From Paludibacterium paludis (GTDB taxonomy: Bacteria > Pseudomonadota > Gammaproteobacteria > Burkholderiales > Chromobacteriaceae), in NCBI RefSeq assembly GCF_018802605.1, contig NZ_CP069161.1, positions 1,550,001-1,614,000 on the forward strand: 64,000 bases of DNA. The letters are read 5' to 3'. Positions 9,553 through 19,197 of this stretch are shown here, one piece after another. Position numbers and translations under genes: made by a program. The notes under the pieces were generated by a model. The model had not been told where the DNA came from, searched no databases, and worked only from the letters and a program-made list of their open reading frames with translations. Each line of letters begins with the position of its first letter. Position 1 is the stretch's first letter.

Positions 9553-11355
9553 TCAGGGGTAGGGCAGCACAATGTCGAAACGCGTGCCGCCCCCGACGTT
9601 CAGTTCCAGGCGCCCGCCGGCCTGGTCGACCAGCAACGGGATCAACTGGAACCCCAGCGTGGACGAAGTGCCGGGACGAATGTCGGCCGGCAGACCTATG
9701 CCGTTGTCGGCGACGCTGATCCTGACCTCTTCGGGCGTCGGCTGGCTGACCCTCACATCGATACGGCCGCCGCGGTGGTTGGGGAAAGCATGCTTGACCG
9801 CATTGGTGACCAGCTCGTTGACCAGCAGTCCGCAGGGCACCGCCCGGTGCAGGCTGAGCGTTACCGGCGCCGGCCCGATGTCAAGGGCGATGCTGACTCC
9901 GTCGCGCAGCGTGATGCTGTCCGACAGCAGGCGGCACAGCTGCTGGCAATAGACGGCGAAGTCCAGATCCATGAAGTCGCTGCGTTCGTACAGCAGCTGA
10001 TGGATCAGGGCCATGGCCCGCACCCTGTTCTGGCTTTGCTCGAGCACCTCGCGGGCTTCGGGACTGGCGATGCCCGATTGCAGGCGCAAGAGACTGGATA
10101 TCACCTGAAGGTTGTTCTTGACGCGATGATGAACCTCGTTGAGCAGCACGGTTTTTTCTTCGAGAGCCCGTTCGATCAGCATTTGGTCGGCCCTGCGCCG
10201 GGTGATGTCGGCCACGGTCGCGAGCGCCATGGTGCCCCGGGAGGTATCCAGCGCGTTCAGGCCGACCTCGACGGGAAACAGGCTGCCGTCCTTGCGGCGG
10301 CCGTGGATATCGTTGCGCTGGCTCATTTCCCGGTTGTGCGGCGCGCGCATGTAGCCGCTGAAATAGCCGTCGTGGTGAGTCCGTTGCGTTTCGGGCACCA
10401 GCATGGCCAACGGATGACCGACCAGTTCGTCCCGCTCGTAGCCGAACAAATGGGACATGCGCTGGTTGACCAGTTCGATCTGTCCTGACGTGTTGACGAC
10501 CACCAGCCCTTCCGGCACGGCCTCGACCACCTGGCGGAAGCGTTCCTCCGACAGACGCAGCGCTTCTTCGCTGCGTTTGCGCTGGCTGATGTCAATGCTC
10601 GAGGCGATCAGTTCCGATATACGGCCGTGCTCGTCCCTGACCGGGGAGAGCATGAAATCCACCGCCACCAGTTCGCCTTGCGCCATGCGCGAATCGGTGT
10701 CGAAACGCGACACGCTGCCACTGGTCGCTTGTCCGACGGCATGACGGATGCACGCCTGGACAGCCGGGGAGTGGTTCCACCAGTAGCATTCCCACAGGGG
10801 ACGGCCGATGACTTCGGCGGCGGCAATCCGCGCCGCGTCGAGCGGCGCCCGGTTCGATTCGAGCAGGATACCGTCGGGCGACAGGATGCCGACAAAGATC
10901 GACAGACTGTCGAGCATGCGCCGCGCGCGCGCCTCGGTGGCCTGTCTGAGTTTTTCCGCTTCGATCTGGGCGGTGACATCGGCAAACGTGCAAATGAGTC
11001 CGGCGATGGCGCCATCCCGGAGCAGGGGGCGGTAGGTTCCGCGCCAGAATCTGGGGCTGCCCGGCTGGGCCGGGATTTCGGCGGGAAATTCGAAGTTCGC
11101 CACCGTCTCGCCGCTGTCGAGAATTCCCCGCAGCGTTGTCTCCAGCGCATCGGCGATATCCGGAAGGATGTCGCGCAGCGAGCGCCCGAGGTGATCTTCG
11201 ACGCTCAGCCCGTTGAGGCTCGCCGCCAGCGGTGTGATGAAACGGAAGCGCAGCTCGCGGTCGAACAGGCATACCCCGGTATCGATGGCGCCGGTCAGCG
11301 CATCGAGAATATCGGGCTTGGCCAGGAACTCTGGCAAGGAGGAATCAGGTTGCAC
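9553..11355 (-). CDS. PAS sensor kinase of the HisKA_2 type
   Basis: The 600-residue product is soluble, with no membrane span or signal peptide. Three PAS-like regions are visible at about 12-130, 145-258 and 268-388 (the last with LVNQRMSHLFGYERDELVG). Then comes the HisKA_2 dimerisation segment NEVHHRVKNNLQVISSLL, with H410 the likely phosphorylation site, and a HATPase domain (N518 in LVTNAVKHA, D550 in VADNGIGLP). The start is GTG at 11355 with only a weak ribosome site. No better in-frame start lies upstream. It should phosphorylate the GGDEF/EAL response regulator encoded immediately downstream. The sensed signal is not apparent; no haem or flavin motif stands out. Confidence 0.92.
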   Translation of the reverse strand: MQPDSSLPEFLAKPDILDALTGAIDTGVCLFDRELRFRFITPLAASLNGLSVEDHLGRSLRDILPDIADALETTLRGILDSGETVANFEFPAEIPAQPGSPRFWRGTYRPLLRDGAIAGLICTFADVTAQIEAEKLRQATEARARRMLDSLSIFVGILSPDGILLESNRAPLDAARIAAAEVIGRPLWECYWWNHSPAVQACIRHAVGQATSGSVSRFDTDSRMAQGELVAVDFMLSPVRDEHGRISELIASSIDISQRKRSEEALRLSEERFRQVVEAVPEGLVVVNTSGQIELVNQRMSHLFGYERDELVGHPLAMLVPETQRTHHDGYFSGYMRAPHNREMSQRNDIHGRRKDGSLFPVEVGLNALDTSRGTMALATVADITRRRADQMLIERALEEKTVLLNEVHHRVKNNLQVISSLLRLQSGIASPEAREVLEQSQNRVRAMALIHQLLYERSDFMDLDFAVYCQQLCRLLSDSITLRDGVSIALDIGPAPVTLSLHRAVPCGLLVNELVTNAVKHAFPNHRGGRIDVRVSQPTPEEVRISVADNGIGLPADIRPGTSSTLGFQLIPLLVDQAGGRLELNVGGGTRFDIVLPYP

Positions 11356-11424
11356 GGCGTCGACCAGTCCGGCGTGACCATAACAACCTGATTTATAGGA
11401 TACAAACCGCCAGACGGCGCTCTG

Positions 11425-12375
11425 TCAGTTTTGCCGGGGACCGGTGTTTTTCACCACGCTCATCGCCGAGGCGACCAGCGAGCCGATGTCGGAGACATTG
11501 GCCGGCAGAATCAGCGTGTTGTTCTCCTTGGCCAGTTGGCCGAAGGCGGTGACATACTGTTCGGCGACCTTCAGCCCGGCCGCTTCCATGCCGCCCTCGC
11601 GGCGCAGCGCCTCGGCGACCGTCGCGATGGCGCTGGATGTCGCGGCGGCCATCAGCTTCATCGCTTCGGCTTGCCCTTGGGCCCGGTTGACCGATGCCTG
11701 ACGCTCGCCCTCGGACTGGTTGATCGTCGCTTGCATCTGGCCTTCGGACTCCTGAATGGCCGCTTCGCGGGCACCGCTGGCAAGGTTGATCTGCTCGGTC
11801 TTGCGGCCTTCCGACTCGGCGATGCGGGCGCGTTTTTCGCGTTCGGCGGTGATCTGGCGCTGCATCGAGTGCAGGATATCCTGCGGCGGCACGAGATCCT
11901 TGATCTCGTAGCGCAAAACCTTGACCCCCCAGCTGACGGCCGCCTCGTCGAGCGCGGCGACCACCGCGTGGTTGATCCCCTCGCGTTCCTCGAAGGTCTT
12001 GTCCAGCTCCATGCGGCCGATCACCGAACGAAGGGTGGTCTGAGCCAGTTGCGAGATGGCGACGATGTAGTTGCTCGTGCCGTAGGAGGCGAGCTTCGGA
12101 TCGGTCACCAGGAAGTACAGGATGCCGTCGACGGTCAGCTGGGTATTGTCGCGCGTGATGCAGACCTGGCTTGGCACGTCCAGCGGCACTTCCTTGAGGG
12201 AGTGCCGGTAGGCGATGCGATCGACGAAGGGAATGATGAGGTTCAGGCCCGGCACCAGCGTGGCGTGGTAGCGGCCCAGCCGTTCGACGATCCAGGCATG
12301 CTGCTGGGGCACGACCTTGACGGACTTGATCACGAAAACAATAACGGCGACGAGCAGGATAATGGCGATTTCCAT
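11425..12375 (-). CDS. SPFH/Band 7 membrane protein (stomatin-like)
   Basis: The 316-residue product has an N-terminal membrane anchor (about residues 2-18). The SPFH/Band 7 domain follows (VPQQHAWIVERLGRYH, then LIIPFVDRIAYRHSLKE). A long charged helix (AEREKRARIAESEGRKTEQ) leads to an Ala-rich oligomerisation region and the NTLILPANVSDIGSLV tail seen in QmcA/stomatin homologues. Such proteins form large rings in the inner membrane and scaffold quality control. The start at 12375 overlaps the stop of the NfeD gene (ATGA), the usual NfeD-SPFH partnership. Confidence 0.92.
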   Translation of the reverse strand: MEIAIILLVAVIVFVIKSVKVVPQQHAWIVERLGRYHATLVPGLNLIIPFVDRIAYRHSLKEVPLDVPSQVCITRDNTQLTVDGILYFLVTDPKLASYGTSNYIVAISQLAQTTLRSVIGRMELDKTFEEREGINHAVVAALDEAAVSWGVKVLRYEIKDLVPPQDILHSMQRQITAEREKRARIAESEGRKTEQINLASGAREAAIQESEGQMQATINQSEGERQASVNRAQGQAEAMKLMAAATSSAIATVAEALRREGGMEAAGLKVAEQYVTAFGQLAKENNTLILPANVSDIGSLVASAMSVVKNTGPRQN

Positions 12376-12800
12376 CAGTGTTGTCCTGTGGGATGAGTGG
12401 TCAGCAGTAGGCGGTTGCCCTCGCGGCCGGCGATCAGCGCCGTCTCGTCCGGGCCGGGAGGCTCCCCGGTGAAGCGCGCGTCCCATTGCGTGCCGCGGTA
12501 AGCGACGCGCCATAGTCCGTCGTGCTCCGAAATCAGTGTCACCGGCTGGCCGATGTCGGGATCGTCGGCCACCGGGTCCGACGGGCCAAGACGCCGTTTC
12601 AGGCGGCGCACGACAACGAGCGAGGCAAGTCCCGCCGCGCTCGCGCAAACGGCCTGCGCGATGCCTTCCATTCCGGCGAGGGCGGCAAGGCCGCCGGCCG
12701 CGAAGGCGGCCGCGAGCACCAGCAGATAGAAAGTGCCGGTCAGGAATTCGGCGATCAGGGCGACAAGGCCCAGAAGCCACCAGAAGGCTTGGGAAGTCAT
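12375..12800 (-). CDS. NfeD-like membrane protein
   Basis: The 141-residue product has two or three hydrophobic segments (about 5-25, 29-45 and 48-63) followed by a C-terminal soluble OB-fold-like region of about 70 residues (GQPVTLISEHDGLWRVAYRG). This is the short NfeD form that pairs with SPFH proteins. Its TGA overlaps the ATG of the SPFH gene, so the two are co-translated. The role in membrane organisation is by family only. Confidence 0.85.
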   Translation of the reverse strand: MTSQAFWWLLGLVALIAEFLTGTFYLLVLAAAFAAGGLAALAGMEGIAQAVCASAAGLASLVVVRRLKRRLGPSDPVADDPDIGQPVTLISEHDGLWRVAYRGTQWDARFTGEPPGPDETALIAGREGNRLLLTTHPTGQH

Positions 12801-13046
12801 GGACTAATCCTTTTGACGGGAGTTCACGATAGCGCAATGAGTTTTGTTTGTCATTTCATGTCTGTTCCATTTATGATTTTTGGCCCGCTTCCGGTCAGTT
12901 CGAGCGGGGGGCCGTCAGTGGGCTTGTCAGGACACCCCGGCCTTGGATGAGAATTTTTTTCATTGGTTTCCTTTCCCGATGAAAATTTCCCTCCCGGATG
13001 GCGAATCGCCTGCTGAGTGTTGCGTAAATACCAATGCCAGCCGACG

Positions 13047-13082
13047 CCGCCGGGCGGGATGATTCCCATTCCCGCCCGGCGG
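13047..13082. other. 13-bp stem-loop upstream of efflux operon
   Basis: CCGCCGGGCGGGA at 13047-13059 and its exact reverse complement at 13070-13082 flank a 10-base loop. No T-run follows on either strand. It may end or attenuate transcription entering from one side, or be a protein site. It is about 300 bases upstream of acrA and well outside the predicted promoter. Confidence 0.6.
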
Positions 13083-13207
13083 GAAACCGCGCCGCCAGAT
13101 GGTCGAGGAATCGCCGTTGTTGCCCGCGCGATGAGTTGTCCGTCCCGTGCCGGTTAGGGTTTTTCCGTATTTCTGCTCATGTGAGTGGTGGTCATCTGCG
13201 CTTCATC

Positions 13208-13236
13208 TTTAACCTGTTTGCCTATGGCACTATAAA
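13208..13236 (+). promoter_or_regulatory. Sigma-70-like promoter of efflux operon
   Basis: TTTAAC (13208-13213) and TATAAA (13231-13236) are spaced by 17 bases and face acrA. The predicted start, near 13243, lies just before the AcrR-type palindrome, so a bound repressor would block initiation or early elongation. This is a prediction from consensus match only. Confidence 0.55.
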
Positions 13237-13259
13237 TAAGTTTGTTAATAATCGAGACA

Positions 13260-13287
13260 TATACATACATGCTCGACTGTATGTATA
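13260..13287. promoter_or_regulatory. AcrR-type operator palindrome
   Basis: TATACATACA (13260-13269) and TGTATGTATA (13278-13287) form a perfect 10-base inverted repeat with an 8-base spacer. The E. coli AcrR site is TACATACA, 8 bases, TGTATGTA; both the half-sites and the spacing are identical here. The site lies between the predicted promoter and the acrA start. The repressor is most likely the TetR/AcrR protein encoded at 19198-19848. Confidence 0.82.
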
Positions 13288-13344
13288 CTGCCTGCCTGAT
13301 TTTCCCAGTTTCGTAACGTTTGTATCCTGCTATCGGGGAGTTTC

Positions 13345-14511
13345 ATGCAAAACAAGCAACGCTTTTCCCCTCGGGTAACGGTCCTCGCTTTTGCAACGGC
13401 GCTTGCCTTGACCGGCTGCGGCAACAAGAACGGACAGCAAGGGCCGCAAACCGGCCCGCTCGAGGTCGGGGTTCTGACCCTGCAAACCGATTCCGTGCCC
13501 TTGATCCGGGAACTGCCGGCCCGTACCTCGGCCTTGCGGGTGGCGGATGTCCGTCCCCAGGTCGGCGGTGTCGTCGTCAAGCGGCTCTTCCAGGAGGGGG
13601 GAGTGGTGAAGGCCGGCCAGCCTCTTTATCAAATCGATCCGGAAACCTACCGGGCCGCCTACGAGCAGGCCCAGGCCAATCACGCCAAGGCCCAGGCCAA
13701 TCTGACCACCGCGCGCCTGAAGGCCAAGCGCTATGCCGAGCTCGTCGAGATCAAGGCCGTGAGCAGCCAGGAGTTCGATGACGCCCGCGCCGCGCTGCAG
13801 CAGGCCGAAGCCGACGCCGCCGCCACCGCCGCCGCCGCCAAAACCGCGCGCATCAACCTGAACTATTCCACGGTGACCTCTCCGATCACCGGACGCATCG
13901 GCAAATCGTCGGTGACCGAAGGTGCGCTGGTGACCGCCAACCAGCCGACGGCGCTGGCGACCGTGCAGGAAATCGACCGGATGTATGTCGACCTGACCCA
14001 GTCGAGCAGCGAACTGCTCAAGCTGCGTCACGACTTCGAAGCCGGCCGCGTGAAGAACGGCGCTGGCCAGGCCAAGGTCAAGCTGATCCTGGAGGACGGC
14101 AGCGAATACCGCGAAATGGGCTCGCTGGCCTTCTCCGACATCACCGTTGACCCGACCACGGGCTCGGTGCTGCTGCGCGCGGTGTTCCCGAACCCCCGCC
14201 ACGAGCTGTTGCCCGGGATGTTCGTCCGCGCCCGCCTCGAGCAGGGTATCGCCTCCAACGCCATCCAGGTGCCGCAGCAGGCCGTGACGCGCACGCCCAA
14301 GGGCGACGCGATGGTGCTGGTTCCCGACAGCCAGGGCAAGGTGACGCCGCGGATCATCAAGGTCGCCGGCACGGTGGGCCAGAACTGGCTCGTGACCGAC
14401 GGCCTCAAGGCGGGCGACCAGGTAATCATGGACAACCTGATGAAGATCCGCCCGGGCATGCCGGTCAAGACCGTGCCGTACAAACCGGCCGCGCCGGCTG
14501 CGCAGAAATAA
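13345..14511 (+). CDS. acrA: AcrA/MexA-type RND efflux adaptor lipoprotein
   Basis: The 388-residue product is the periplasmic adaptor linking the RND pump to the outer-membrane channel. The N-terminus has a lipoprotein signal with lipobox ALTGC (C25). Next come the split barrel-sandwich (lipoyl) halves (VRPQVGGVVVKRLFQEGG and STVTSPITGRIGKS) around an alpha-helical hairpin at about residues 115-165, then beta-barrel and membrane-proximal domains. GGGGAG precedes the ATG. It opens a three-gene operon with acrB (15-base gap) and the outer-membrane factor. Expression is probably repressed through the 13260-13287 palindrome. Confidence 0.95.
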   Translation: MQNKQRFSPRVTVLAFATALALTGCGNKNGQQGPQTGPLEVGVLTLQTDSVPLIRELPARTSALRVADVRPQVGGVVVKRLFQEGGVVKAGQPLYQIDPETYRAAYEQAQANHAKAQANLTTARLKAKRYAELVEIKAVSSQEFDDARAALQQAEADAAATAAAAKTARINLNYSTVTSPITGRIGKSSVTEGALVTANQPTALATVQEIDRMYVDLTQSSSELLKLRHDFEAGRVKNGAGQAKVKLILEDGSEYREMGSLAFSDITVDPTTGSVLLRAVFPNPRHELLPGMFVRARLEQGIASNAIQVPQQAVTRTPKGDAMVLVPDSQGKVTPRIIKVAGTVGQNWLVTDGLKAGDQVIMDNLMKIRPGMPVKTVPYKPAAPAAQK

Positions 14512-14526
14512 CCAGGAGCAGGCTTC

Positions 14527-17500
14527 ATGTCACGATTTTTTATTGATCGTCCGATTTTTGCGTGGGTGATCGCCATCGTCATCATGCTGGCCGGGGCGCT
14601 GTCCATCCTCGAGCTGCCGGTGGCCCAGTATCCGGCCATCGCCGCTCCGCAGGTCGCCATTTCGGCGAACTACCCTGGCGCATCGGCCAAGACAGTGGAA
14701 GACACCGTGACGCAGGTCGTCGAACAGAAAATGAACGGTATCGACCACCTGCGCTACATGTCCTCCACCAGCGATGACTCCGGCGGCGTGACCATCACGC
14801 TGACCTTCGATGCCAACACCAACCCGGATATCGCCCAGGTGCAGGTGCAGAACAAGCTGCAGCTGGCGATGCCGCTCTTGCCACAAGAGGTGCAGCAGCA
14901 GGGGATCCGCGTGGCCAAAGCCACGAAAAACTTCCTGATGGTGCTCGGCTTCGTCTCGGCCGACGGGAGCATGACCAAGAACGACATCTCCGACTATGTC
15001 GCCGCCAACCTGCAAGACCCCCTGAGCCGCGTCCCCGGCGTGGGCGACTTCCAGTTGTTCGGCGCGCAGTACGCGATGCGCATCTGGCTTGACCCGAACA
15101 AAATGACCAACTACAAGGTCACGGTCGCCGATATCGCCAACGCCATCAAGGCGCAGAATGCCCAGGTTTCGGCCGGGCAACTGGGCGGGCTGCCGGCGGC
15201 CAAGGGTGTCGCGCTGACAGCGACCATCGTGGCGCAGACGCGTCTGACCACCGCCGAGGAGTTCGGCCGTATCCTGCTGCGCGTCAACCAGGACGGCTCG
15301 CACGTGCTGTTGTCCGATGTGGCGCGCGTCGAGCTGGGCGGCGAGAACTACTCGATCGATACCTACTACAACGGCAAGCCGGCCGCCGGTATCGGCCTGA
15401 AGCTCGCCACCGGCGCGAACGCGCTGGACACCGCGGCGGCGATCCGCGCCAAGGTCGACGAACTCAAGCGCGATTTCCCGACCGGGCTGACGGTGGTGTA
15501 TCCGTACGACACCACGCCGTTCGTGAAACTGTCGATCGAGGACGTCGTCAAGACCCTGGGCGAAGCCATCGTGCTGGTGTTCCTGGTGATGTACCTCTTC
15601 TTGCAGAACTTCCGCGCCACGCTGATTCCCACCATCGCGGTGCCGGTGGTGCTGCTCGGCACCTTCGGCGTGTTGGCGGCCTTCGGTTTCTCGATCAACA
15701 CGCTGACCATGTTCGGCATGGTGTTGGCGATCGGTCTGCTGGTCGACGACGCGATCGTCGTGGTCGAGAACGTCGAGCGGGTGATGAGCGAGGAAGGGTT
15801 GCCGCCCAAAGAGGCGACGCGCAAATCGATGGACCAGATCACCGGCGCGCTGATCGGCATCGCGCTGGTGCTCGCGGCGGTGTTCGTGCCGATGGCGTTC
15901 TTCGGCGGCTCGACCGGCGTGATCTACCGGCAGTTCTCGATCACCGTGGTGTCGTCCATGGTGCTGTCGGTGATCGTCGCGCTGGTGCTGACGCCCGCCC
16001 TGTGCGCCACGATGCTCAAGCCGGTGGAGAAGGGGCATGCGATCGGTCACGATCACACCGGTTTCTTCGGCCGCTTCAACATCATGTTCGAGAACGCCAC
16101 GGCGCGTTACGAGGCGGCGGTTGGCCGCATCCTGGGCAAAACCCTGCGCTACATGCTGATCTACGGCCTGATCGTCGGCCTCATGGCGTTCCTCTTCGTG
16201 CGCATGCCGACCTCCTTCCTGCCGGACGAGGACCAGGGGATCCTGTTCGGGCAGGTGCTGCTGCCGCCAGGCACACCGCAGGCGAAAACGCTCGAGGTGA
16301 TCCGCAAGGCGGAGCACCATCTGATGACCAAGGAGAAGGATGCCGTCGACTCCGTGTTCGCGGTGGCGGGCTTCAGCTTCGCGGGTAATGGCCAGAACGC
16401 CGGTATTCTGTTCATTCGCATGAAGGACTGGAGCCAGCGGCGCGACAAATCGCTGAGCGTGCAGGCGGTGGCCGGCCGTTTCATGGGGGCGTTCTCCCAG
16501 GTGCGCGACGGGCTGGTGCTGGCGTTCGCTCCGCCCGCGGTGATGGAGCTGGGCAACGCGACCGGCTTCGACCTTGAACTGCAGGATGTCGGTGGCGTCG
16601 GGCATGAGCGCCTGATGGAAGCGCGCAACCAGTTCCTGATGCTCGCGGCCAAGGATCCGGTGCTCGCCGGGGTGCGTCCGAACGGCCTGAACGACACGCC
16701 GCAGTACCGCCTGGACATCGATCAGGAGAAGGCCAGCGCGATGGGTATCTCGTTGGCGGACATCAACCAGACGCTGGTGGCGGCCTGGGGGTCGAGCTAT
16801 GTCAACGACTTCCTGGATCGGGGCCGTGTGAAGAAGGTCTACATGCAGGCCGACGCATCGCACCGCATGACGCCCGAAGACCTGAACAAGTGGCACGTGC
16901 GCAACGCCAGTGGTCAGATGGTGCCGTTCTCGGCCTTCGCCACGGCGCACTGGACCTATGGTTCGCCGCGTCTTGAACGGTACAACGGGGTTTCCTCGCT
17001 GGAAATTCTCGGCCAGCCGGCGCCGGGCAAGAGTACCGGCGAAGCGATGACCGCCGTGGAAAACATCATCAAGCAATTGCCGCCCGGTATCGGTTACCAG
17101 TGGACCGGTCTTTCCTATGAAGAACGCATGTCCGGCTCGCAGGCGCCGGCGTTGTTCGCGATCTCCATCCTGATCGTGTTCCTGTCGCTCGCAGCGCTGT
17201 ACGAGAGCTGGTCGGTTCCGTTCTCGGTGATGCTGGTGGTGCCGCTCGGCGTGATCGGCGCGCTGGCGGCGGCCGGATTGCGCGGTCTGAACAACGACGT
17301 GTATTTCCAGGTCGGTCTGTTGACGACTATCGGCCTGTCGGCGAAAAATGCTATTTTGATTGTCGAGTTCGCCAAGGAACAACAAGCGCATGGGAAAGGC
17401 CTCATCGAGGCCACACTCGAAGCGGTCCGCATGCGTCTGCGTCCGATCCTGATGACCTCGCTGGCCTTCATCCTCGGGGTGTTGCCGCTGGCCATCAGCA

Positions 17501-17679
17501 ACGGCGCGGGTTCTGGCAGCCAGAACGCCATCGGCACCGGCGTGATGGGCGGGATGATATCGGCGACCGTATTGGCGATTTTCTGGGTTCCTGTGTTCTT
17601 CGTTGTGGTGCGCAAGCGGTTCCCGCCCAAGCAGGCGCAAAGCCCGCAGGCGGCCGTCACCACCGAAGGGGAGCAATGA
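14527..17679 (+). CDS. acrB: AcrB/MexB-type RND efflux pump
   Basis: The 1050-residue product (E. coli AcrB has 1049) is the inner-membrane proton/drug antiporter of a tripartite multidrug exporter. The N-terminus [20 protein letters not shown] is typical of hydrophobe/amphiphile RND pumps. The proton-relay aspartates D407-D408 sit in [15 protein letters not shown], at the same positions as in E. coli. Two large periplasmic loops and twelve membrane spans are expected. The substrate range cannot be read from sequence. Its stop is two bases before the outer-membrane factor start. Confidence 0.97.
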   Translation: MSRFFIDRPIFAWVIAIVIMLAGALSILELPVAQYPAIAAPQVAISANYPGASAKTVEDTVTQVVEQKMNGIDHLRYMSSTSDDSGGVTITLTFDANTNPDIAQVQVQNKLQLAMPLLPQEVQQQGIRVAKATKNFLMVLGFVSADGSMTKNDISDYVAANLQDPLSRVPGVGDFQLFGAQYAMRIWLDPNKMTNYKVTVADIANAIKAQNAQVSAGQLGGLPAAKGVALTATIVAQTRLTTAEEFGRILLRVNQDGSHVLLSDVARVELGGENYSIDTYYNGKPAAGIGLKLATGANALDTAAAIRAKVDELKRDFPTGLTVVYPYDTTPFVKLSIEDVVKTLGEAIVLVFLVMYLFLQNFRATLIPTIAVPVVLLGTFGVLAAFGFSINTLTMFGMVLAIGLLVDDAIVVVENVERVMSEEGLPPKEATRKSMDQITGALIGIALVLAAVFVPMAFFGGSTGVIYRQFSITVVSSMVLSVIVALVLTPALCATMLKPVEKGHAIGHDHTGFFGRFNIMFENATARYEAAVGRILGKTLRYMLIYGLIVGLMAFLFVRMPTSFLPDEDQGILFGQVLLPPGTPQAKTLEVIRKAEHHLMTKEKDAVDSVFAVAGFSFAGNGQNAGILFIRMKDWSQRRDKSLSVQAVAGRFMGAFSQVRDGLVLAFAPPAVMELGNATGFDLELQDVGGVGHERLMEARNQFLMLAAKDPVLAGVRPNGLNDTPQYRLDIDQEKASAMGISLADINQTLVAAWGSSYVNDFLDRGRVKKVYMQADASHRMTPEDLNKWHVRNASGQMVPFSAFATAHWTYGSPRLERYNGVSSLEILGQPAPGKSTGEAMTAVENIIKQLPPGIGYQWTGLSYEERMSGSQAPALFAISILIVFLSLAALYESWSVPFSVMLVVPLGVIGALAAAGLRGLNNDVYFQVGLLTTIGLSAKNAILIVEFAKEQQAHGKGLIEATLEAVRMRLRPILMTSLAFILGVLPLAISNGAGSGSQNAIGTGVMGGMISATVLAIFWVPVFFVVVRKRFPPKQAQSPQAAVTTEGEQ

Positions 17680-17680
17680 T

Positions 17681-19120
17681 ATGTTGAAACGACCTTCCCT
17701 CCTGGGCGCTTCCGTGGCCGCGGCGTTGCTCGCCGGCTGCACGATGGCGCCCGATTACCAACGCCCGGCGCTGCCGGTGGCGGGCGCCTTTCCGGCCGGC
17801 GACGCGTACGCGCCGGCGACGGACACGGGCGCGGCCGCCAGCGAGTTGCCGTGGCGCGATTTTTTCCGTGATCCGGCGCTGAAGACCCTGATCGGAATGG
17901 CGCTCGAGAACAACCGCGATCTGCGCGTCGCCGCCCTCAATATCGAGGCGGCCCGCGCGCAGTACCAGATCGCCGGCGCGCCGCTCTTTCCGGGCATCAA
18001 CGCGAGCGGCGGCCAGTCCGCCCAGGGAACGGCCGATGCCTACCGCGCCGCCGGCCAGCCCCGGGTGTCCCGCAGCTACACCGGTGGCGTGGGGTTCAGC
18101 GCCTATGAGATCGATCTGTTCGGCCGTCTGCGCAGCCTGAAGGAATCCGCGCTCGAAAGCTATTTCGGCAAGGAAGAGACAAGAAAGAGCACGCAAATCA
18201 GTTTGGTGGCCGAAGTGGCCAATGCCTGGTACGCGCTCCTGGCAGACCGCGACCGGCTGGCCTTCGTCAGGGATACCCTGAAAACCCGTCTGGACTCCCA
18301 GGCCCTGATCCAGCGGCGCTTCGAACTGGGTTCCTCGTCCGCGCTGGATCTGGCCCAGGCCGACTCCCTGGTGCAATCGGCGCGTTCGGACATGGCGTCG
18401 CTGACCAGCCAGGTCGCGCGCGACGAAAACGCCCTGACGCTGCTGGTCGGCGCGGCCGTGCCGGCCGACCTCCTGGGCAAGGGCTCGCTCAAGGATCAGG
18501 CGGACTTGCCGGATCTGCCGGCCGGCCTGCCGTCCCAGGTGCTGCTGAACCGTCCGGACGTGTTGCTGGCCGAGCACCAGCTCAAGGCCGCCAACGCCAA
18601 TATCGGCGCCGCGCGGGCCAACTTCTTTCCGAGAATCACCCTGACGGGCAGTGTCGGCAGCGCGAGTCCCACGCTGTCCGGATTGTTCGACAGTGGTTCG
18701 GGAACCTGGTCGTTCGGCCCGTCGATTTCGCTGCCGATCTTCGATGGCGGAGTGAACCTGGCCACGCTGCGCACCTCCAAGGTGCAGCGCGACATCGCGG
18801 TCGCCCAGTACGAAAAGACCGTGCAGACGGCGTTCCGCGAAGTCGCCGACGCCCTGGCTGTGCGCGGCACCATCGAGGAGCAATGGTCGGCCCAGCAAAA
18901 GCTCGCCGAAGCGGCGCGGCTGAGCTACGGCTTGTCGAACGCCCGTTACAAGGCCGGCGTCGACAGCTATCTGACCTTGCTGGATGCCCAGCGTTCGCTG
19001 TACAGTGCCGAGCAGTCGCTGATTGTGACGCGCCAGGCGCGTCTTGCCTCCCGCGTGACCCTGTACAAGGTCCTGGGCGGCGGTTGGCAGCCGGAGCCCG
19101 GCGCCGTGAAAGGTTCCTAA
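17681..19120 (+). CDS. oprM: OprM/NodT-type outer-membrane efflux lipoprotein
   Basis: The 479-residue product is the trimeric outer-membrane channel for the AcrAB-like pump. The lipoprotein signal ends in LLAGC (C20), followed by the family block APDYQRPALPV. The repeated helical/strand pattern of TolC-type factors is visible twice (LENNRDLRVAALNIEAARAQ and NRPDVLLAEHQLKAANANIG). AAGGGGAG precedes the ATG at 17681; in-frame codons further up lie inside acrB. A strong terminator follows directly. It might also serve other exporters such as the type I system at 47.5 kb, which lacks its own channel; this is speculation. Confidence 0.94.
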   Translation: MLKRPSLLGASVAAALLAGCTMAPDYQRPALPVAGAFPAGDAYAPATDTGAAASELPWRDFFRDPALKTLIGMALENNRDLRVAALNIEAARAQYQIAGAPLFPGINASGGQSAQGTADAYRAAGQPRVSRSYTGGVGFSAYEIDLFGRLRSLKESALESYFGKEETRKSTQISLVAEVANAWYALLADRDRLAFVRDTLKTRLDSQALIQRRFELGSSSALDLAQADSLVQSARSDMASLTSQVARDENALTLLVGAAVPADLLGKGSLKDQADLPDLPAGLPSQVLLNRPDVLLAEHQLKAANANIGAARANFFPRITLTGSVGSASPTLSGLFDSGSGTWSFGPSISLPIFDGGVNLATLRTSKVQRDIAVAQYEKTVQTAFREVADALAVRGTIEEQWSAQQKLAEAARLSYGLSNARYKAGVDSYLTLLDAQRSLYSAEQSLIVTRQARLASRVTLYKVLGGGWQPEPGAVKGS

Positions 19121-19126
19121 GGCTCG

Positions 19127-19156
19127 ATCCCCCGGTTAAGACCGGGGGATTTTTTT
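19127..19156 (+). terminator. Rho-independent terminator of efflux operon
   Basis: A perfect 10-bp stem (ATCCCCCGGT / ACCGGGGGAT) with loop TAAG is followed at once by six T. It ends the acrAB-oprM transcript and separates it from the acrR-like gene. Confidence 0.93.
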
Positions 19157-19197
19157 AACGGGAGTGCGCACAAGACAGGGGAAGGCAAAGGCAGCAC

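Larger units (their letters stand above)
12801..13344. other. Intergenic control region, nfeD to acrA
   Basis: This 544-base gap between divergent genes holds no convincing coding sequence; short open frames lack ribosome sites and known motifs. It contains a 13-bp stem-loop (13047-13082), a sigma-70-like promoter facing the efflux genes (13208-13236) and an AcrR-type palindrome (13260-13287), each listed separately. The stretch around 13180-13330 is visibly AT-richer than its surroundings. Confidence 0.7.

Noticed and set aside
14530..17742. Very long open frame on the minus strand opposite acrB
   Set aside because: It mirrors the codon pattern of the real gene, is His/Arg/Gln-rich without any domain, and has no ribosome site. 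High-GC coding regions often leave such antisense frames.
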